Assembly: GCA_001510575.1 (NCBI GenBank)
Contig: LNGK01000008.1
Location: 1,128,340 to 1,192,339 of the forward strand
Direction: 5' to 3'
Source of the DNA: Knoxdaviesia capensis
Taxonomy: Eukaryota > Ascomycota > Sordariomycetes > Microascales > Gondwanamycetaceae
Length of the DNA: 64,000 bases
The translations under genes and the position numbers were made by a program. Below are positions 1 to 10,811 of this stretch, piece after piece (the first letter of the stretch is position 1; each line of letters starts with the position of its first letter). The notes beneath the pieces are model-generated. The model saw nothing but the letters and a program-made list of their open reading frames with translations. It was not told the DNA's origin and made no database searches.

Positions 1-413
1 GCGGTTCATCGATACACTTGCCGTTCAAGATCTCGGGGCCCCAAAACGACGAGCTCGATCAAGGTACTGATCTAGATGTGTCTCGTGGCAGTAGCACCAT
101 GGTAGTGGCACGGGCGGCATCCGGGCCCGGCGACGAGGCCGCCGACGAGGAAACCAATCCTGGACTGGACCTGATTTCCACCACACAGGGGCCCCGGACA
201 AGTGTTGGTAGCAAAACTGCAGCCCCGCAGCTTGCTTCTCTGGACTTACAGAACACAAATACTGGCGCCAATGGTACTAGAATCCAATCGGAAGACGAAG
301 TCAGCGAGAGCAGTCTTGAGATCGAGTTGGCGCGGAATATGTCGTCGGAGCAAACGACGATCACATACATCAGGACTGAAACCCGGACAACCTTGATACT
401 ATTCCGCACTTAG
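1..413 (+). CDS. 3' end of a gene cut by the window edge, function unknown
   Basis: The reading frame is open from the first base of the window to a TAG at 411-413, so this is probably the C-terminal part of a longer protein that starts outside. The visible 136 or so residues are polar, acidic and Ser/Thr-rich, without Cys pairs, membrane segments or any domain I recognise, as expected of a disordered tail. No ATG sits near the left edge in this frame. Immediately downstream the sequence turns AT-rich with a poly-T run, consistent with a 3' untranslated region. It could also be a chance open frame, since only 400 bases are visible. Confidence 0.35.
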   Translation, partial: GSSIHLPFKISGPQNDELDQGTDLDVSRGSSTMVVARAASGPGDEAADEETNPGLDLISTTQGPRTSVGSKTAAPQLASLDLQNTNTGANGTRIQSEDEVSESSLEIELARNMSSEQTTITYIRTETRTTLILFRT

Positions 414-1388
414 CTGCCTCGCACTACTATTAAATTTTTTTTTTCTTTTTGATTTACAAGAATGAGATGACAGGGGCCAGAAGAAGCGGATCGTCATAGT
501 GGACCCTCAGAAGAGGACTCAGCATCTATTAGTGCCCCAACTACACCCGGCATTTTCATTTCTTCCTTATGCACATATTAGAATATAATAACCCACACCA
601 ATGCCATAACATTTGCTCATATCGGAATGTCCTCACTAGTATCTCCCAAATCTCTGCCTTGGGACAGTTTCATATAGAGCTAGCCAGGCCAAGACATGCA
701 TGCATATGTAGCTAATAAGGCAGTCTTTGTTCCTATCAAAATGGTACACTGAAGTGAAATCCGCATTTAAGTATTTCATTAGACTGCTATGGACAGGTTC
801 ATCATGTCCCTAATCATTAGACCTCTCAGGATTAGTTGGATTAGTCTGATTTCTATAGGGCTAAATAAATTCTTTTATAATAAAAATGAGAATTAAAAAC
901 AAATGAAACATATCTCTGAGAACAACTCTCAAACAAAGCAAGCTTGCTTTAACATTTTGTATGTGTATATCCTTCTAGGTTTATCCAGCCCGTTTTTTTT
1001 TTTACTAGAACCACACACACCATTTTCAACTTACTTACTTCATTCTGATGTAACAATACAAGGATAGTTAGAAAATAAGAGGGACATAAGTAAGGGAAAG
1101 GAGAAAGAATAAAAATCAAGACTTGAAAAGAAAAGAGTTAAGAAGGGGAGAAGAAAAGTGTCGGAAAGAAAAGAATAAAGGAAGAGAATAAAGAAAAGGA
1201 ATAGGGACAAGAAGAAAGGACATAGAGAAAGAAAGAACAAACCCCTGATAGCTCTAGAGATATAGAACTTCATCACTATCGAGACAGAACTACTGGATCG
1301 TCATCTTCCTCAAAATCAGTTCTGCTCCATCGAAAGGGCCGATGGAGGTTTTCTGAGTCACCTATTCCATTGTATAAACCGCTTGGTC
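414..1388. other. AT-rich intergenic stretch with a purine-rich tract
   Basis: No gene seen. The stretch is clearly richer in A and T than the rest of the window, with poly-T runs near 430 and 992. From about 1068 to 1258 the plus strand is almost entirely purine (GA-rich, few pyrimidines). No inverted repeats, transposase-like frame or tRNA-like sequence was noticed. Confidence 0.6.
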
Positions 1389-3038
1389 TTACTGTATCAT
1401 CCGCTTCCAGCAGGTCAAATTCCGCCGGCGGGTCGCCACCACGCATGCGTCCCCGGGCTCTAGCATCTGCTCCAGCTCAACAAATGGCTGGAACAGCCAG
1501 GCATCACAGGGTGCCCCCGTGGCACGGAGGTCTTCCAGCTCGACCAGGTCGATGGCTGCTGTGCAGCAAGCAGCCGCTTGGCTCAGCAAAGCGGCGTCGC
1601 CTCCGGAGATGCGCCGCAGGTACGCCGCCTGTCCGCGGAGACAGACCGTGGTCATGCGCACAGAGGCTTCCGTGATGGCCGGCGGGACCCCCGGCTCCAT
1701 AAGCCGGGCCATGAACTGTGCGGCCCGGTCCATGAAGTCATTCCGGAACACGCCCGTCTCGACTTGGAAGGCCAGGCACCTGAACTCGGCCGTGTATGCC
1801 TCCTCATCGGATTTGCTATAGATTGCGGTGACCATGGTCGACATCTCGTCAAGTCCTTTCAGGATCCCCCAGAAAGAAGCCATACCGCCGTCATGAGATT
1901 TGATCTGCCAATACCTCATGGACGCCTGCAGACCAAAGATTGACTGGTCTCCGAAGACACCGGTGACAGTACTTTTCCAGACATAGGCCAACTCATCAAT
2001 GAAGTTCGTCATTAGATCGCGCCCGTCTTTCCCGCCGCTGTACAGAATATACTCAAGGGCGGTTATAATGCCCACAGCTACAGGCGAGGTAGCAGCGTCC
2101 TCCTTCCAGACCTGTACCTTCAGCACAGAGATTAACATCTCTAGAAGATCCCGTCCCTGAACCCCTCCAGCCATGTATAGCGTAGCTGGAACCAGCAGGT
2201 ATATACAAAAGAAGCTATCAAGGGAGTGACTTCCAGAGTCCTCGAGCAGGCGGTTAAAAGCATGGCGAGCAACAATATGTGCCTCGTCAGAATTCCCACC
2301 CTCTACCATGCTGTTATGTAGCCGGATGGCCTCAAAGATTGGGCTGACCTCGCTGTCCAGTGACTCACAGAAGGACACGAGTTTCTTGTCCAGCCAAGCG
2401 CGAATGCGATGGTGGACAAAGTCCCCCAATTTCTCCGACAGCGGCCGGAGCAGGTCAAAGAATCGTGAGGTCATCCGCATAAGCAGGACAGAAAATGCGG
2501 GGCCGGCTGCGTCACCCGGAGGGGCTCCCCACCCCAACGCCGGGGTCGGTGCCGGCGATGTCGGCAGTGAGATCTCGCCAGAAGGGTGCGACCCCCGAGA
2601 CCAGGAAATTGCCGGAGCTGACGGCGTGGGGCCGGGCTTATCTTCCACCGTTTCAGGGTTGGTGGTATTGGCGTGCATACCAGGCGGTGTCTGATCCACC
2701 GATGATAGCCCGGCCCGGCGCTGTTTCCAGTGTGAACGTTTCTTAGCGGACTTCTGGTATTTGAACCATTTCCAGGCTCTGAGCTTCTCACGGTACAGTG
2801 ATGCGCTATAATAAGGTGTGCGGTCAGAAGCAATTCAAGCTCAAGAGTAGTCATCGTCAGGAAAGCATGGGAAGAATCAAGCTTACCTCCCCGTGTAAGT
2901 CCCAGAGGTCTTTTCAACATGGGACTTCACTTCTGTAACAGACATGTTCTTCACCATGTACAGGTCATGAAGCATGGGCTTGTTGCCTTCCCAGTCAAAG
3001 GCGACTCTCGGCCGGCCATCATGTCGCTGAACAGCCAT
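1389..3038 (-). CDS. Clr5-domain protein, function unknown
   Basis: Two exons: 3038-2886 and 2813-1389. The ATG at 3038 opens a short exon with the fungal Clr5 pattern: DWEGNKPMLHDLYMVKNMSV, a VTEVKSHVEK helix, then across the intron SLYREKLRAWKWFKY. The splice (AG|GTAAGC donor, TTATAG|C acceptor) makes an AGC Ser codon and keeps frame. This gives about 525 residues: Clr5 domain at about 13-70, a proline/serine linker, then roughly 390 mostly helical residues that I do not recognise. Clr5 domains are helix-turn-helix-like modules common in filamentous fungi, named after fission yeast Clr5, a silencing factor; the function of most family members is unknown. A role in DNA or chromatin binding is inference. 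It stands alone, with no partner gene nearby. Confidence 0.75.
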
Positions 3039-6000
3039 GGCTCCTGATATGTTGGTAGGGGCGTTGATGCTTCGTGAGCGGGTAGAGGGCTAAATCATGC
3101 TTTTTAGCAGGGGGAGAGATGAGTCATGGGAAGTGAGGGTGAAGACTGGTGGTCTAGGGGCTAGAGCATGAGGATGGTTGGAGCATCATCGAGGAAGACG
3201 TCCCTGTTCCAACCACCGAAAACTGAGACGGCCAGGAGGTAATAAGAGAGATGAAATTGTAAGTGATGGAGTGATATAGATGATCACCAGAGTCAAGAGG
3301 CATGCAAGAGCAGCTTGGTGGGCCTCGAGGAGGATCCCCTTTGGAGGAGTTTCGTTTCCGCCCGGTCGCAATGCCTGTTAAGGTGGGATTTCACTTTTGT
3401 ATCTCTGCACAAGATTAAAAGCCCGACGATCGCCACCACGGCCACGATCCACGTTGTTACTGGCCAGCAATGCGCATCAGGGAACACGTCGATACCAGCA
3501 CGACATATCCACTTCAGCCCAACAACAAATCGAATCGGATTTCCTAAACAGCTAGACGGCCGCTGTGAGGTTTCCACAAGGTGGTCCGTCCTCCAGGACC
3601 TGGTTTCTGACTGCATGTCATTGGAAAAGCAACAGAACCCAGAACCCTTTAGGTAGCATTTCCCACAGTTTCAAAACAATACAACACCATGGTGCCAGTT
3701 ATTACATGCATTGGGGCTTAGAAATTGTTCATAGATGCTAGGACGGCACAGCCGTGTTGGTGCAACCGGTCGTGAGGCAAGCGAAACGCTCCTACAGATG
3801 TTTTGTGTGTTAGAGACTGCACTTATCTCCAGTGTTTTTAACGCTTTTGTCAAGTAACAGTTTTGTATTTTTCTTTTTCTTTCTCATACTTGATTGCTTT
3901 TTGCACTTTTCTGCCTTTCTCATTTTTGTTGTCCAGATCCGGCAAGACGAGAACCCCGGGATTCCTTTTTCGGCGTTGGGCATGACTGGATGTAAGCCCC
4001 GCCTCGGTGAAGTGTCGGCACCGTAGCTTTTACCGTCATGCATCACACTTAGTCTAGGTACTGCATGTGCATTCATCTCCTCGCCATAGCATTTCTGAGC
4101 TAAATCTCAAAGAGGACCGAGTGGTCATGCTTCAGTCCTGATCTTTCCGCGTCGCGTTCAGAGCCCCGCCAAGCCCGGCGTTGGAAAGATCGTTTCGAGA
4201 TGGAGGACTTCATGGAGGGCACTGTTCTACTTATCCAGAAACTTCGTCAACCTGAAAGCTGCCAAAGAGGCGAATGCGCGTCGGGTGCAAACGTGTCCAT
4301 CTCCAATTTAACCACCGAAGGGTTTATGTTGTGGTGCGCAACCTCTGCGTTTCCCCAAGCACTGGAAAGGCCGCCCTCGCTGCCGGCTGCTGTTGTTGCA
4401 GTTATGGACATCTTTACCGTCACGGTTGGGCTGGTTAATTTCCCCCTTTGCCCCTCTCCATCCCACACGTTTTGTTTCCCAACACAGGCCCTCTCTCTTG
4501 CCCGCCTCCTTGGCACCCGCAAAGCCCCAGCTCAGTTATGGCGAGTTTACTGGGTTTCTTGTTGGTTTAGTTACACCAAGGTTCACAAGAAACGCATGGT
4601 TGCACGCTCGCTTTTGACACAACATGGTTCTTCTTTGTGTTCACTTCATCCCAGCAAGTTCGGCTTAATTCTCCGGAAAAGTGGAGACGATCGGCATCCG
4701 CGCTTGTACGGGATCCGATGGTCGGAAGTTCAAACAGGGGAGCACTTGAGGGTGTCAATTTTTATTTGAAAAAAATTAAAAAAAATTTAATTAAGTAATA
4801 AAAAAAAAGCCTCTAAAAACGAGAAAATCAAAGAGGGGAGGCTAGGAATATTCGCTCTGGCCCAACGCTCTGGAACGAATGCAAATTCACTAGGTTGATA
4901 ATTCACATACCAACAGGAAGAAAAACTGTATTTTTAAACTACATGTCGAACCTATGAGCTGCCAAGAAGCAAGCGACTTGCCACATCTTGCATCGCCGCC
5001 AGTGTGACGAGGCTTTCCTTGGGTGTCGCCTCTGGTTCACACGCCGACTTTGCAAATAACGGCCACGATCAGCCCTGTAAGCAACGTGGAGCTAGGAATT
5101 TCAGTTTGAGGGCTCTCATTCACTGGTTCACAGTCATCCGGGAGGGGCAAAGCCGGCCCAATGTATGAGCCTTCTCGATACTTGTGTGCTGCCTAACTCT
5201 GATTCGTATGCGGGCGGAGGCATAGTGCGTTGATTTCTGTGTTAAGTTCGTAAACTGATACGCACGATCACCGCTGCCGCGCTTGCTCTCTCTCACTCTC
5301 TCGGCTCGAATATTTTCTCTTTTCAGAAGAAACGAGAGAGAAGGGATACGAAGGGAGATCTTCCACTTGCATCTCATCCCATTCATGGCATGGTGATCTC
5401 CATCTGTCACGAGCCGGGCCGGCCGTCCTGGTTTCTGCCCCCTACCGCGCCATTACCTACCAAAACTTGACAAGGGAAGCGGTCTGCGCCCCACTAAATC
5501 TCGCCCGGTCCCGGAGAAAACTGGGGACTCCGGGTTCCACTCGGACCGGTTGTCCGAGCCGGTCCCACTTCTTATCTTCTAGCGTAATCGTGAATCTCCA
5601 GGTCCCACTATCCACACCAGTGCGAATCCAGAACCCGATGGCTTCGAACTCCACAGAGTTGCATGGCGGACTTGGTCTCTTGCGGGAAACTATAACTATG
5701 GAGACAGAGGTGTTGCTTCAGTGGTGCCTTCATCATCCGCCGCCTCCTCATGTTCTGCCAGGTATGTTTCCCCCACGAATAGCCACGCCTGCAGCCGACC
5801 TCATGTTTCCTGCCAACGCCACAGCATTCCTCGAACAAGTCACCGAAGACAAGTTGGAAACGGATGGTGAAGCTGCGAGGAAACCTAGAAAACCAGTATC
5901 ACGAAGGACATGGGTGTTTATCTGTTTATCTTTGAATGAAGCTCTTATCACCACATCGACCTGGGACAACAAACAGAAGGAAGGAGCGTCCCCTTTCTAC

Positions 6001-6040
6001 CACCATCGCTCCTTCCTCCCAATACACCTCCATTCTTACG
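3039..6040. other. Gene-poor interval with only weak ORFs
   Basis: About 3 kb with no convincing gene. Open frames of 189 and 211 codons (4200-4769 and 5467-6102, plus strand) lack recognisable domains and have ordinary rather than coding-like codon third positions. A 107-codon minus-strand frame with a membrane segment (3293-3616) is listed separately. Poly-A/T runs occur near 4770-4810. Confidence 0.5.
3293..3616 (-). CDS. Possible small single-pass membrane protein
   Basis: An ATG-initiated frame of 107 codons. It contains one convincing hydrophobic segment at about residues 51-71 (WPVTTWIVAVVAIVGLLIL) followed at once by a basic stretch (RDTKVKSHLNRH), the pattern of a membrane anchor with its C-terminus in the cytosol. 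Cysteines flank the segment. I do not recognise a family. It may be a terminal exon of a larger decayed gene, because the frame upstream is broken, or simply a chance ORF in a gene-poor stretch. Confidence 0.3.
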   Translation of the reverse strand: MQSETRSWRTDHLVETSQRPSSCLGNPIRFVVGLKWICRAGIDVFPDAHCWPVTTWIVAVVAIVGLLILCRDTKVKSHLNRHCDRAETKLLQRGSSSRPTKLLLHAS

Positions 6041-6214
6041 TGTGTACACTTCTTAAGTCCCCAGAATGCGTGTATGCATTCAGGACAGTACCAATGGCCT
6101 AGTGGTTAGTTGGTTAGAGAAGGAGCTTTCGTACTGCACATGTGTACGTCATGTAAACCGTCTCTGAATCAACTCTCTACGATGACTAGTTGGCTGTCCG
6201 CCTCTTTTTTTTTT
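6041..6214. repeat. Copy 1 of a short tRNA-promoter-like/MITE-like repeat
   Basis: The core, 6083-6199 (117 bp), is nearly identical to 6354-6468. It begins GGACAGTACCAA and ends TTGGCTGTCC, so its ends are imperfect inverted repeats (GGACAG/CTGTCC, CCAA/TTGG, CTAG/CTAG). TGGCCTAGTGG at 6095-6105 matches the RNA polymerase III box A consensus TRGYNNARNNG; no good box B is seen. The core is followed by GCCTC and a T run (from 6205), which would stop polymerase III. A shared TGTGTACACTT lies about 40 bp before each core. Confidence 0.7.
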
Positions 6215-6312
6215 CTCCCCCCATATGTTTGAAGGGTGTATCCCTAATCATAACCCTAACTTGGGCAATAGTCGTGCGTGCAATATGGAACATCGTCGGT
6301 CGCCCCAGAAGC

Positions 6313-6482
6313 TGTGTACACTTCATAGGCCAATGTTGTGTACATCTCCTCCAGGACAGTACCAATGGCCTAGTGGTTAGTTGGTAGAGAAGGAGCTTTC
6401 GTACTGCACATGTGTACGTCATGTAAACCGTCTCTGATCAACTCTCTACGATGGCTAGTTGGCTGTCCGCCTCTTTTTTTTC
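6313..6482. repeat. Copy 2 of the same short repeat
   Basis: The core, 6354-6468 (115 bp), differs from copy 1 by two single-base deletions and one A/G change. Box A-like TGGCCTAGTGG lies at 6366-6376, and the same GCCTC plus T-run tail follows. The copies lie 271 bp apart, so this may be a local duplication rather than two insertions. The sequence between them is not repeated and contains AACCCTAA at 6252-6259. Confidence 0.7.
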
Positions 6483-6960
6483 CCTCTCTGTATTGAGTTT
6501 CAGTGCATCTGGAGCATGCATTACATTGGAACAAGGGTTATATATGTATCACGGCTCCTTAGGGTTAAGGATTGTCTGAGTGCGTAGTCGTGGCGCCAAC
6601 GCGTCACGTTTCCACGCGTAAAGTGGTAAATGAGCCAGAACACCCACTAATGATTCATGGCAGGAACGATGGCTGCACACGCACCTTCCGTATCGGCCGC
6701 CCGGCCAACCAAAAAAACAAAAATATCAGTCATCCCAATTTCACTATCAACCTTCAATTCCTCCAGACATTTTCTTCTTTCTTTGTTCCCCTCCCCTTCA
6801 TCTTCACATTCATCCACACTCACTTCCTTTAAAAGCGAGCAAATATTCCATTTCTTTTCCGCTTGATTATTTTTTCCTTCTCAAGTCACATTTCTGAGAC
6901 TGTTTGCTCGTTACCGTTGTTTTGCGGCTGGCTGGCGTAGCCAAGTCCCCCATTTGCGCT

Positions 6961-9831
6961 ATGGAGCCGCCCGCAAAGCGCGCGAGACTCGACAACAATG
7001 CGCCGACGAACCCCCTGCGCGAAGACGATGAACTGATGTTTGATCCCGACGACTCCGATACCAGCAATTGCGATACACTGCAGAAGAACGGGTACAATGC
7101 CGAGTTGGAACTGGCACAGAGCCGCGCATATGCGGCGATGCGCCTGAAGTCTACGTTCGAACACATCTTCGCAAAATACGAGCGCGACTTCACTGGCGTC
7201 GGCGACGAAATCGATCTGCAGACGGGAGAGATTGTTGTCAACAACGGCCATCTGCAGTCGATGCGCGACGAGCGGGACACCGGGGATGATATCGGCCTTT
7301 TCGGCGGGCACGGGGCGAGCTTGGCAAACGCCCACTACGACAGCGAAGACGACGATGACGAGGATGAGGACGAAGATGGGGGAGTCCTCTTGAGCGAACT
7401 GGATAAACGTCGATCGGCGACGAAGCGATCGACCAAGAGCCAGGAGAAACGTGCCAAAAGTTCCACCGGCGGCCAACCCACCGAATCCCCATCACAAGCG
7501 TTGCAACCTGCGAAACACCAGTCCACCAGACACCGTGACCACCCACAGCTTGGGCCCCCTCACCTCCCGAATCTGGGCCTAGGAATCTCCCCCCTCGCCG
7601 GCAGCAGTCCCTGGGGACCGGACCCGCCACAGTTTGTCGAGCCGGCGTGGCGGGCCCCTAAGATTGAAGTGAACCGCTTCCAAAGCTCGTTCGCATCAAA
7701 CCTGTTCGCGTCCGCCACTCGATACTCACTCCCCAGCGGCACCGGAGCCGACTCAATCTGGGCTCCCGGCCCAAATTCCCACGACCGACCGGTGAACCAC
7801 TACAACCGCGCGAACCGGCCCACTCCCACCAAGCTTGGCTTCATCAGCCCGGGATCGGCCCGCAAGCGCGTGCCGATGCAGAAACTGCTCGCCCAGGTGG
7901 CGCATGCAGACTCCAATCACGCCGCCGACGAGAGCGGTGCCGAAGATATCGATAACGCGGAGATTTCGGACAATATCCTCTTTGCGACATCTCCGGCTTC
8001 GCGGCTCGCGAATCCCGGTACAGCGGAAAAGGGGGCCAACCTCGCGTCGTCCTCGTCTCCGCTGAAACCACCGCCCGGCTGGCCAGTGCGTGCTTGTTCA
8101 GCATCGCCGTCTGAGAAGCGGCACGCACGGTCAAGCGAGCAAGCGTCGTCTCAAGCATCGATGGTCACAAACGACAGCGTGGGATCCAAGCCCGACAAGT
8201 CCGCGCCCTCGAAGAAGCGATCACGACTTCCGCACCTCCAAGAAGTCACCGAATCCGAAAGCGAAGAGCTAGACGTCAACACTCCCCGGCCGCCGCCTTC
8301 CGGTCACGAGCTCATAGTCGAGCTCGTGCAGAAACCCCTGGCTGGTCTTGACGACTATGCTGAAGTGGCTGCGGATTCACAGTCGCCTGAATTCCCCACG
8401 TCGATGCCGACGCCTCCCCCGTGTCAACCGGATCTTCCAGCCGAGACGAACGATGAGGCTGCGGTCCACGACCGCCGGGAGATCCCAGACTCCCAGGAAC
8501 CTGTCTCGTCCAGCCTCGAGCTATCTACCGCTAAGCCCCCGCGGACCGTTCTCCCCACCCCTGAAGCCGAGTCGGAGGCCCCGCATGAAGAGCGCGCGGC
8601 CCCGCCCCAGCTGCAACGTCACACAATCGACCAGGCGTACGAGTTTTCCGACGACGAAGACGGCTTTGTGCGCGCCAAACCCGCACCAGTTCGCCTGACA
8701 TTTCCCCTGCTAGCAACAACACTACCCCCTACCGCGGAAAAGAAATCCCCTACGCAGGCCCGCCCTCGGTCCCCGGCTCTCTCGTCCGCGCCCGATCGGA
8801 CCTTCGGAATGAAAATCTGGCGGTCTTCCGACCAACAACGCCCGCGGCGACGCGTGCTAGACTCGGACGACTGTGTTCCCGTCGAGATCTCCCCGCGCCG
8901 GCCCCGGGACGACGTGATTCCGGACTCGGACGCTCCATGCTCATCGGGCGATGTCGGTAGTGCTCCTCCCACCGTCGTGCGTGAGCAACCCGTGGTTCCT
9001 GTCGGCCGGTCTGTGGCCCAATCAGACATACGATCGTCCCCGCCGCCGTTTGTCGCTGAACCCCCAGCTCTGGACAACGGCAGCGTGAGTGAAGACGTGG
9101 CTATACCCAAGATCCTTGGGGTTCGTGAAGTCAGTGCCATAGAAGACTCAGCAGTTCCGGTGATCGTCGAGCCAGAGCCGGAGCCAGAGGAAGTTTCCGA
9201 GGCCCCCCAGCGCGATGTCCAAACCGAGCCCGAACGCGTGCAAACGCCCGTCAAACCCCGTCCCGGCCGCCCCCGCCGCTCGCAGCCCAGCGTGGCGAAC
9301 ACCGCCACGCCCGCACACCACGCCTCCACCCCACACCAGCACCCGCCCACGCCGTCGCTCGCAACACCCTCAGCCTCGTCCCGCTCGAAGCCAGCCTCGG
9401 CCTCGCGCTCCATCTCCTCCATGGTCCCCAACCGCCGGCCCGGGGCGATGACCGACGACGAAGACGACGACGACGACGAAGACGAACTCACGCGCGACCA
9501 CTTCACGCCGCGGCTGCTCTACCCCAAGTTCTCCGCGAACACACCCGGCTCGGTGTTCCCCCGCACGCCCACCACCCGCCGCCACTACCACCCCCACCCC
9601 CACCCTGGAAGCGGCCACTCGGCCGCCAAGCCCGCGTTCACGCCGTTCGGCATGCACGCGGCGTCCACCGGCCGCCGCCGCCCGCGCGTCTCGAGCGGCC
9701 GCAGCGGCGGCGCCACCGAGGCCGACGAGGCGAACGTGCTGACCAAGACCCCCGGCGGCACTTTGCGGCGGTGCGGCGAGGACGGGTTCCGGTGTGAGCG
9801 GGAGTTTTGCTTTACCTGTGTGTCTATCTAA
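6961..9831 (+). CDS. scm3: Scm3/HJURP-type CENP-A chaperone
   Basis: A single exon of 956 residues from the ATG at 6961. The frame is open further upstream, but only from a non-ATG codon. Residues about 61-103 (RLKSTFEHIFAKYERDFTGV, then DEIDLQTGEIVVNNGHL) are the Scm3 domain, which in yeasts binds the CENP-A/H4 dimer and deposits it at centromeres. The rest is long and low-complexity, with acidic runs (DEDEDED near 135-160, DDDDDEDE near 840) and an AT-hook-like PGRPRR near residue 767. The extreme C-terminus is Cys-containing (CGEDGFRC, EREFCFTC) and may bind zinc. Long Scm3 proteins with extra DNA-binding modules are known in filamentous fungi. The product should be nuclear and centromeric. 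AGGGTTA-type sequence at 6559-6566 lies about 400 bp upstream. It converges on the CK2 gene. Confidence 0.88.
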   Translation: MEPPAKRARLDNNAPTNPLREDDELMFDPDDSDTSNCDTLQKNGYNAELELAQSRAYAAMRLKSTFEHIFAKYERDFTGVGDEIDLQTGEIVVNNGHLQSMRDERDTGDDIGLFGGHGASLANAHYDSEDDDDEDEDEDGGVLLSELDKRRSATKRSTKSQEKRAKSSTGGQPTESPSQALQPAKHQSTRHRDHPQLGPPHLPNLGLGISPLAGSSPWGPDPPQFVEPAWRAPKIEVNRFQSSFASNLFASATRYSLPSGTGADSIWAPGPNSHDRPVNHYNRANRPTPTKLGFISPGSARKRVPMQKLLAQVAHADSNHAADESGAEDIDNAEISDNILFATSPASRLANPGTAEKGANLASSSSPLKPPPGWPVRACSASPSEKRHARSSEQASSQASMVTNDSVGSKPDKSAPSKKRSRLPHLQEVTESESEELDVNTPRPPPSGHELIVELVQKPLAGLDDYAEVAADSQSPEFPTSMPTPPPCQPDLPAETNDEAAVHDRREIPDSQEPVSSSLELSTAKPPRTVLPTPEAESEAPHEERAAPPQLQRHTIDQAYEFSDDEDGFVRAKPAPVRLTFPLLATTLPPTAEKKSPTQARPRSPALSSAPDRTFGMKIWRSSDQQRPRRRVLDSDDCVPVEISPRRPRDDVIPDSDAPCSSGDVGSAPPTVVREQPVVPVGRSVAQSDIRSSPPPFVAEPPALDNGSVSEDVAIPKILGVREVSAIEDSAVPVIVEPEPEPEEVSEAPQRDVQTEPERVQTPVKPRPGRPRRSQPSVANTATPAHHASTPHQHPPTPSLATPSASSRSKPASASRSISSMVPNRRPGAMTDDEDDDDDEDELTRDHFTPRLLYPKFSANTPGSVFPRTPTTRRHYHPHPHPGSGHSAAKPAFTPFGMHAASTGRRRPRVSSGRSGGATEADEANVLTKTPGGTLRRCGEDGFRCEREFCFTCVSI

Positions 9832-10811
9832 GGTCCCCGAACAGGGGGGCGGGAAGACGCTATTCCTCTTCTTTTTTTTTTCCTTTTTTCCGTGTCTGTG
9901 TATGGTTGTCCGTTTTGCTTTTGTTGCTGGGGAGCACATGCGTGTGCGTTGAGATTAAGAATACCCCCTTACTTGCTTGTACTTGCCAGTCTTGAAGCTT
10001 GTGTTCCCGGTTCGGTCGGGACGCGTATCGTCGAGAACTTTCTAGAACTCAGAGTTGCTCTTACTAAATATAACGAATGATTTACATGCCTTTTCCATCC
10101 GTGCTTTAAAGAATGTTCGATACATCTCCACGTGCCTACAACATACTTCAGTAATACACCACTTTTCATGTGGAAGAAAAAAAAAAAAAAAAGGAAACCC
10201 TCGTATCTATTCTCCTAGTCAAAATACCATTACTAGCAACACGCCAAACTCAGCCGCTTAGTCGCTTCCACCCCATCTCAGCGGCTGAGCCACTCGTCAC
10301 ATCGCTAGAACCACCACATAAACACCAATCTTCAACACCCAACCACGGAATTACACGGGGACAGGGGACGGGTTTCAAAGGACGTCAAGCAATATAGAAG
10401 AAAAAAAAAGTGAATTTCGTAACATGAACAGAAACCAGCGGATGAGGGGAGAAATGACAGCAAAAAAAAACTATCTGGGGGAGGGAAAAGGGGAGAAATA
10501 AAACCCGGTAGGCAGTCCGATACCACGCCAGTGCTGATACGACCAGATTACACAGAGAGAGAAAGAGCACTCAGAAACCGCCCGGAAAGAACACAAGAGA
10601 CCAAAGGAAAACAGGGGGAAAGAGGAGAGAAAGAAGCACCCGCAGAGACCAATTCAACGATAACAGCAACGGTAGCAAAATGGAAAGACTTGCAAAAGCA
10701 GTGATGTAGCCGCAACATCACGAAAGCCGGCTGGAGTGATATGTAGTTATCCCATCTACAGAACGGATAAGGTCAGGCTTGATCACGACTTCCAGCCCGG
10801 GGAGCCCCTCC
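9832..10811. other. Convergent 3' intergenic region between scm3 and cka1
   Basis: No gene seen. The stretch holds the 3' untranslated regions of two converging genes and several A-runs (10169-10190, 10399-10409, 10461-10470). The ORFs in it are short and lack coding character. Confidence 0.6.

Noticed and set aside
6083..6199. Possible tRNA gene
   Set aside because: Box A fits, but there is no box B match, no acceptor/anticodon fold and no CCA-adjacent stem of the right size.
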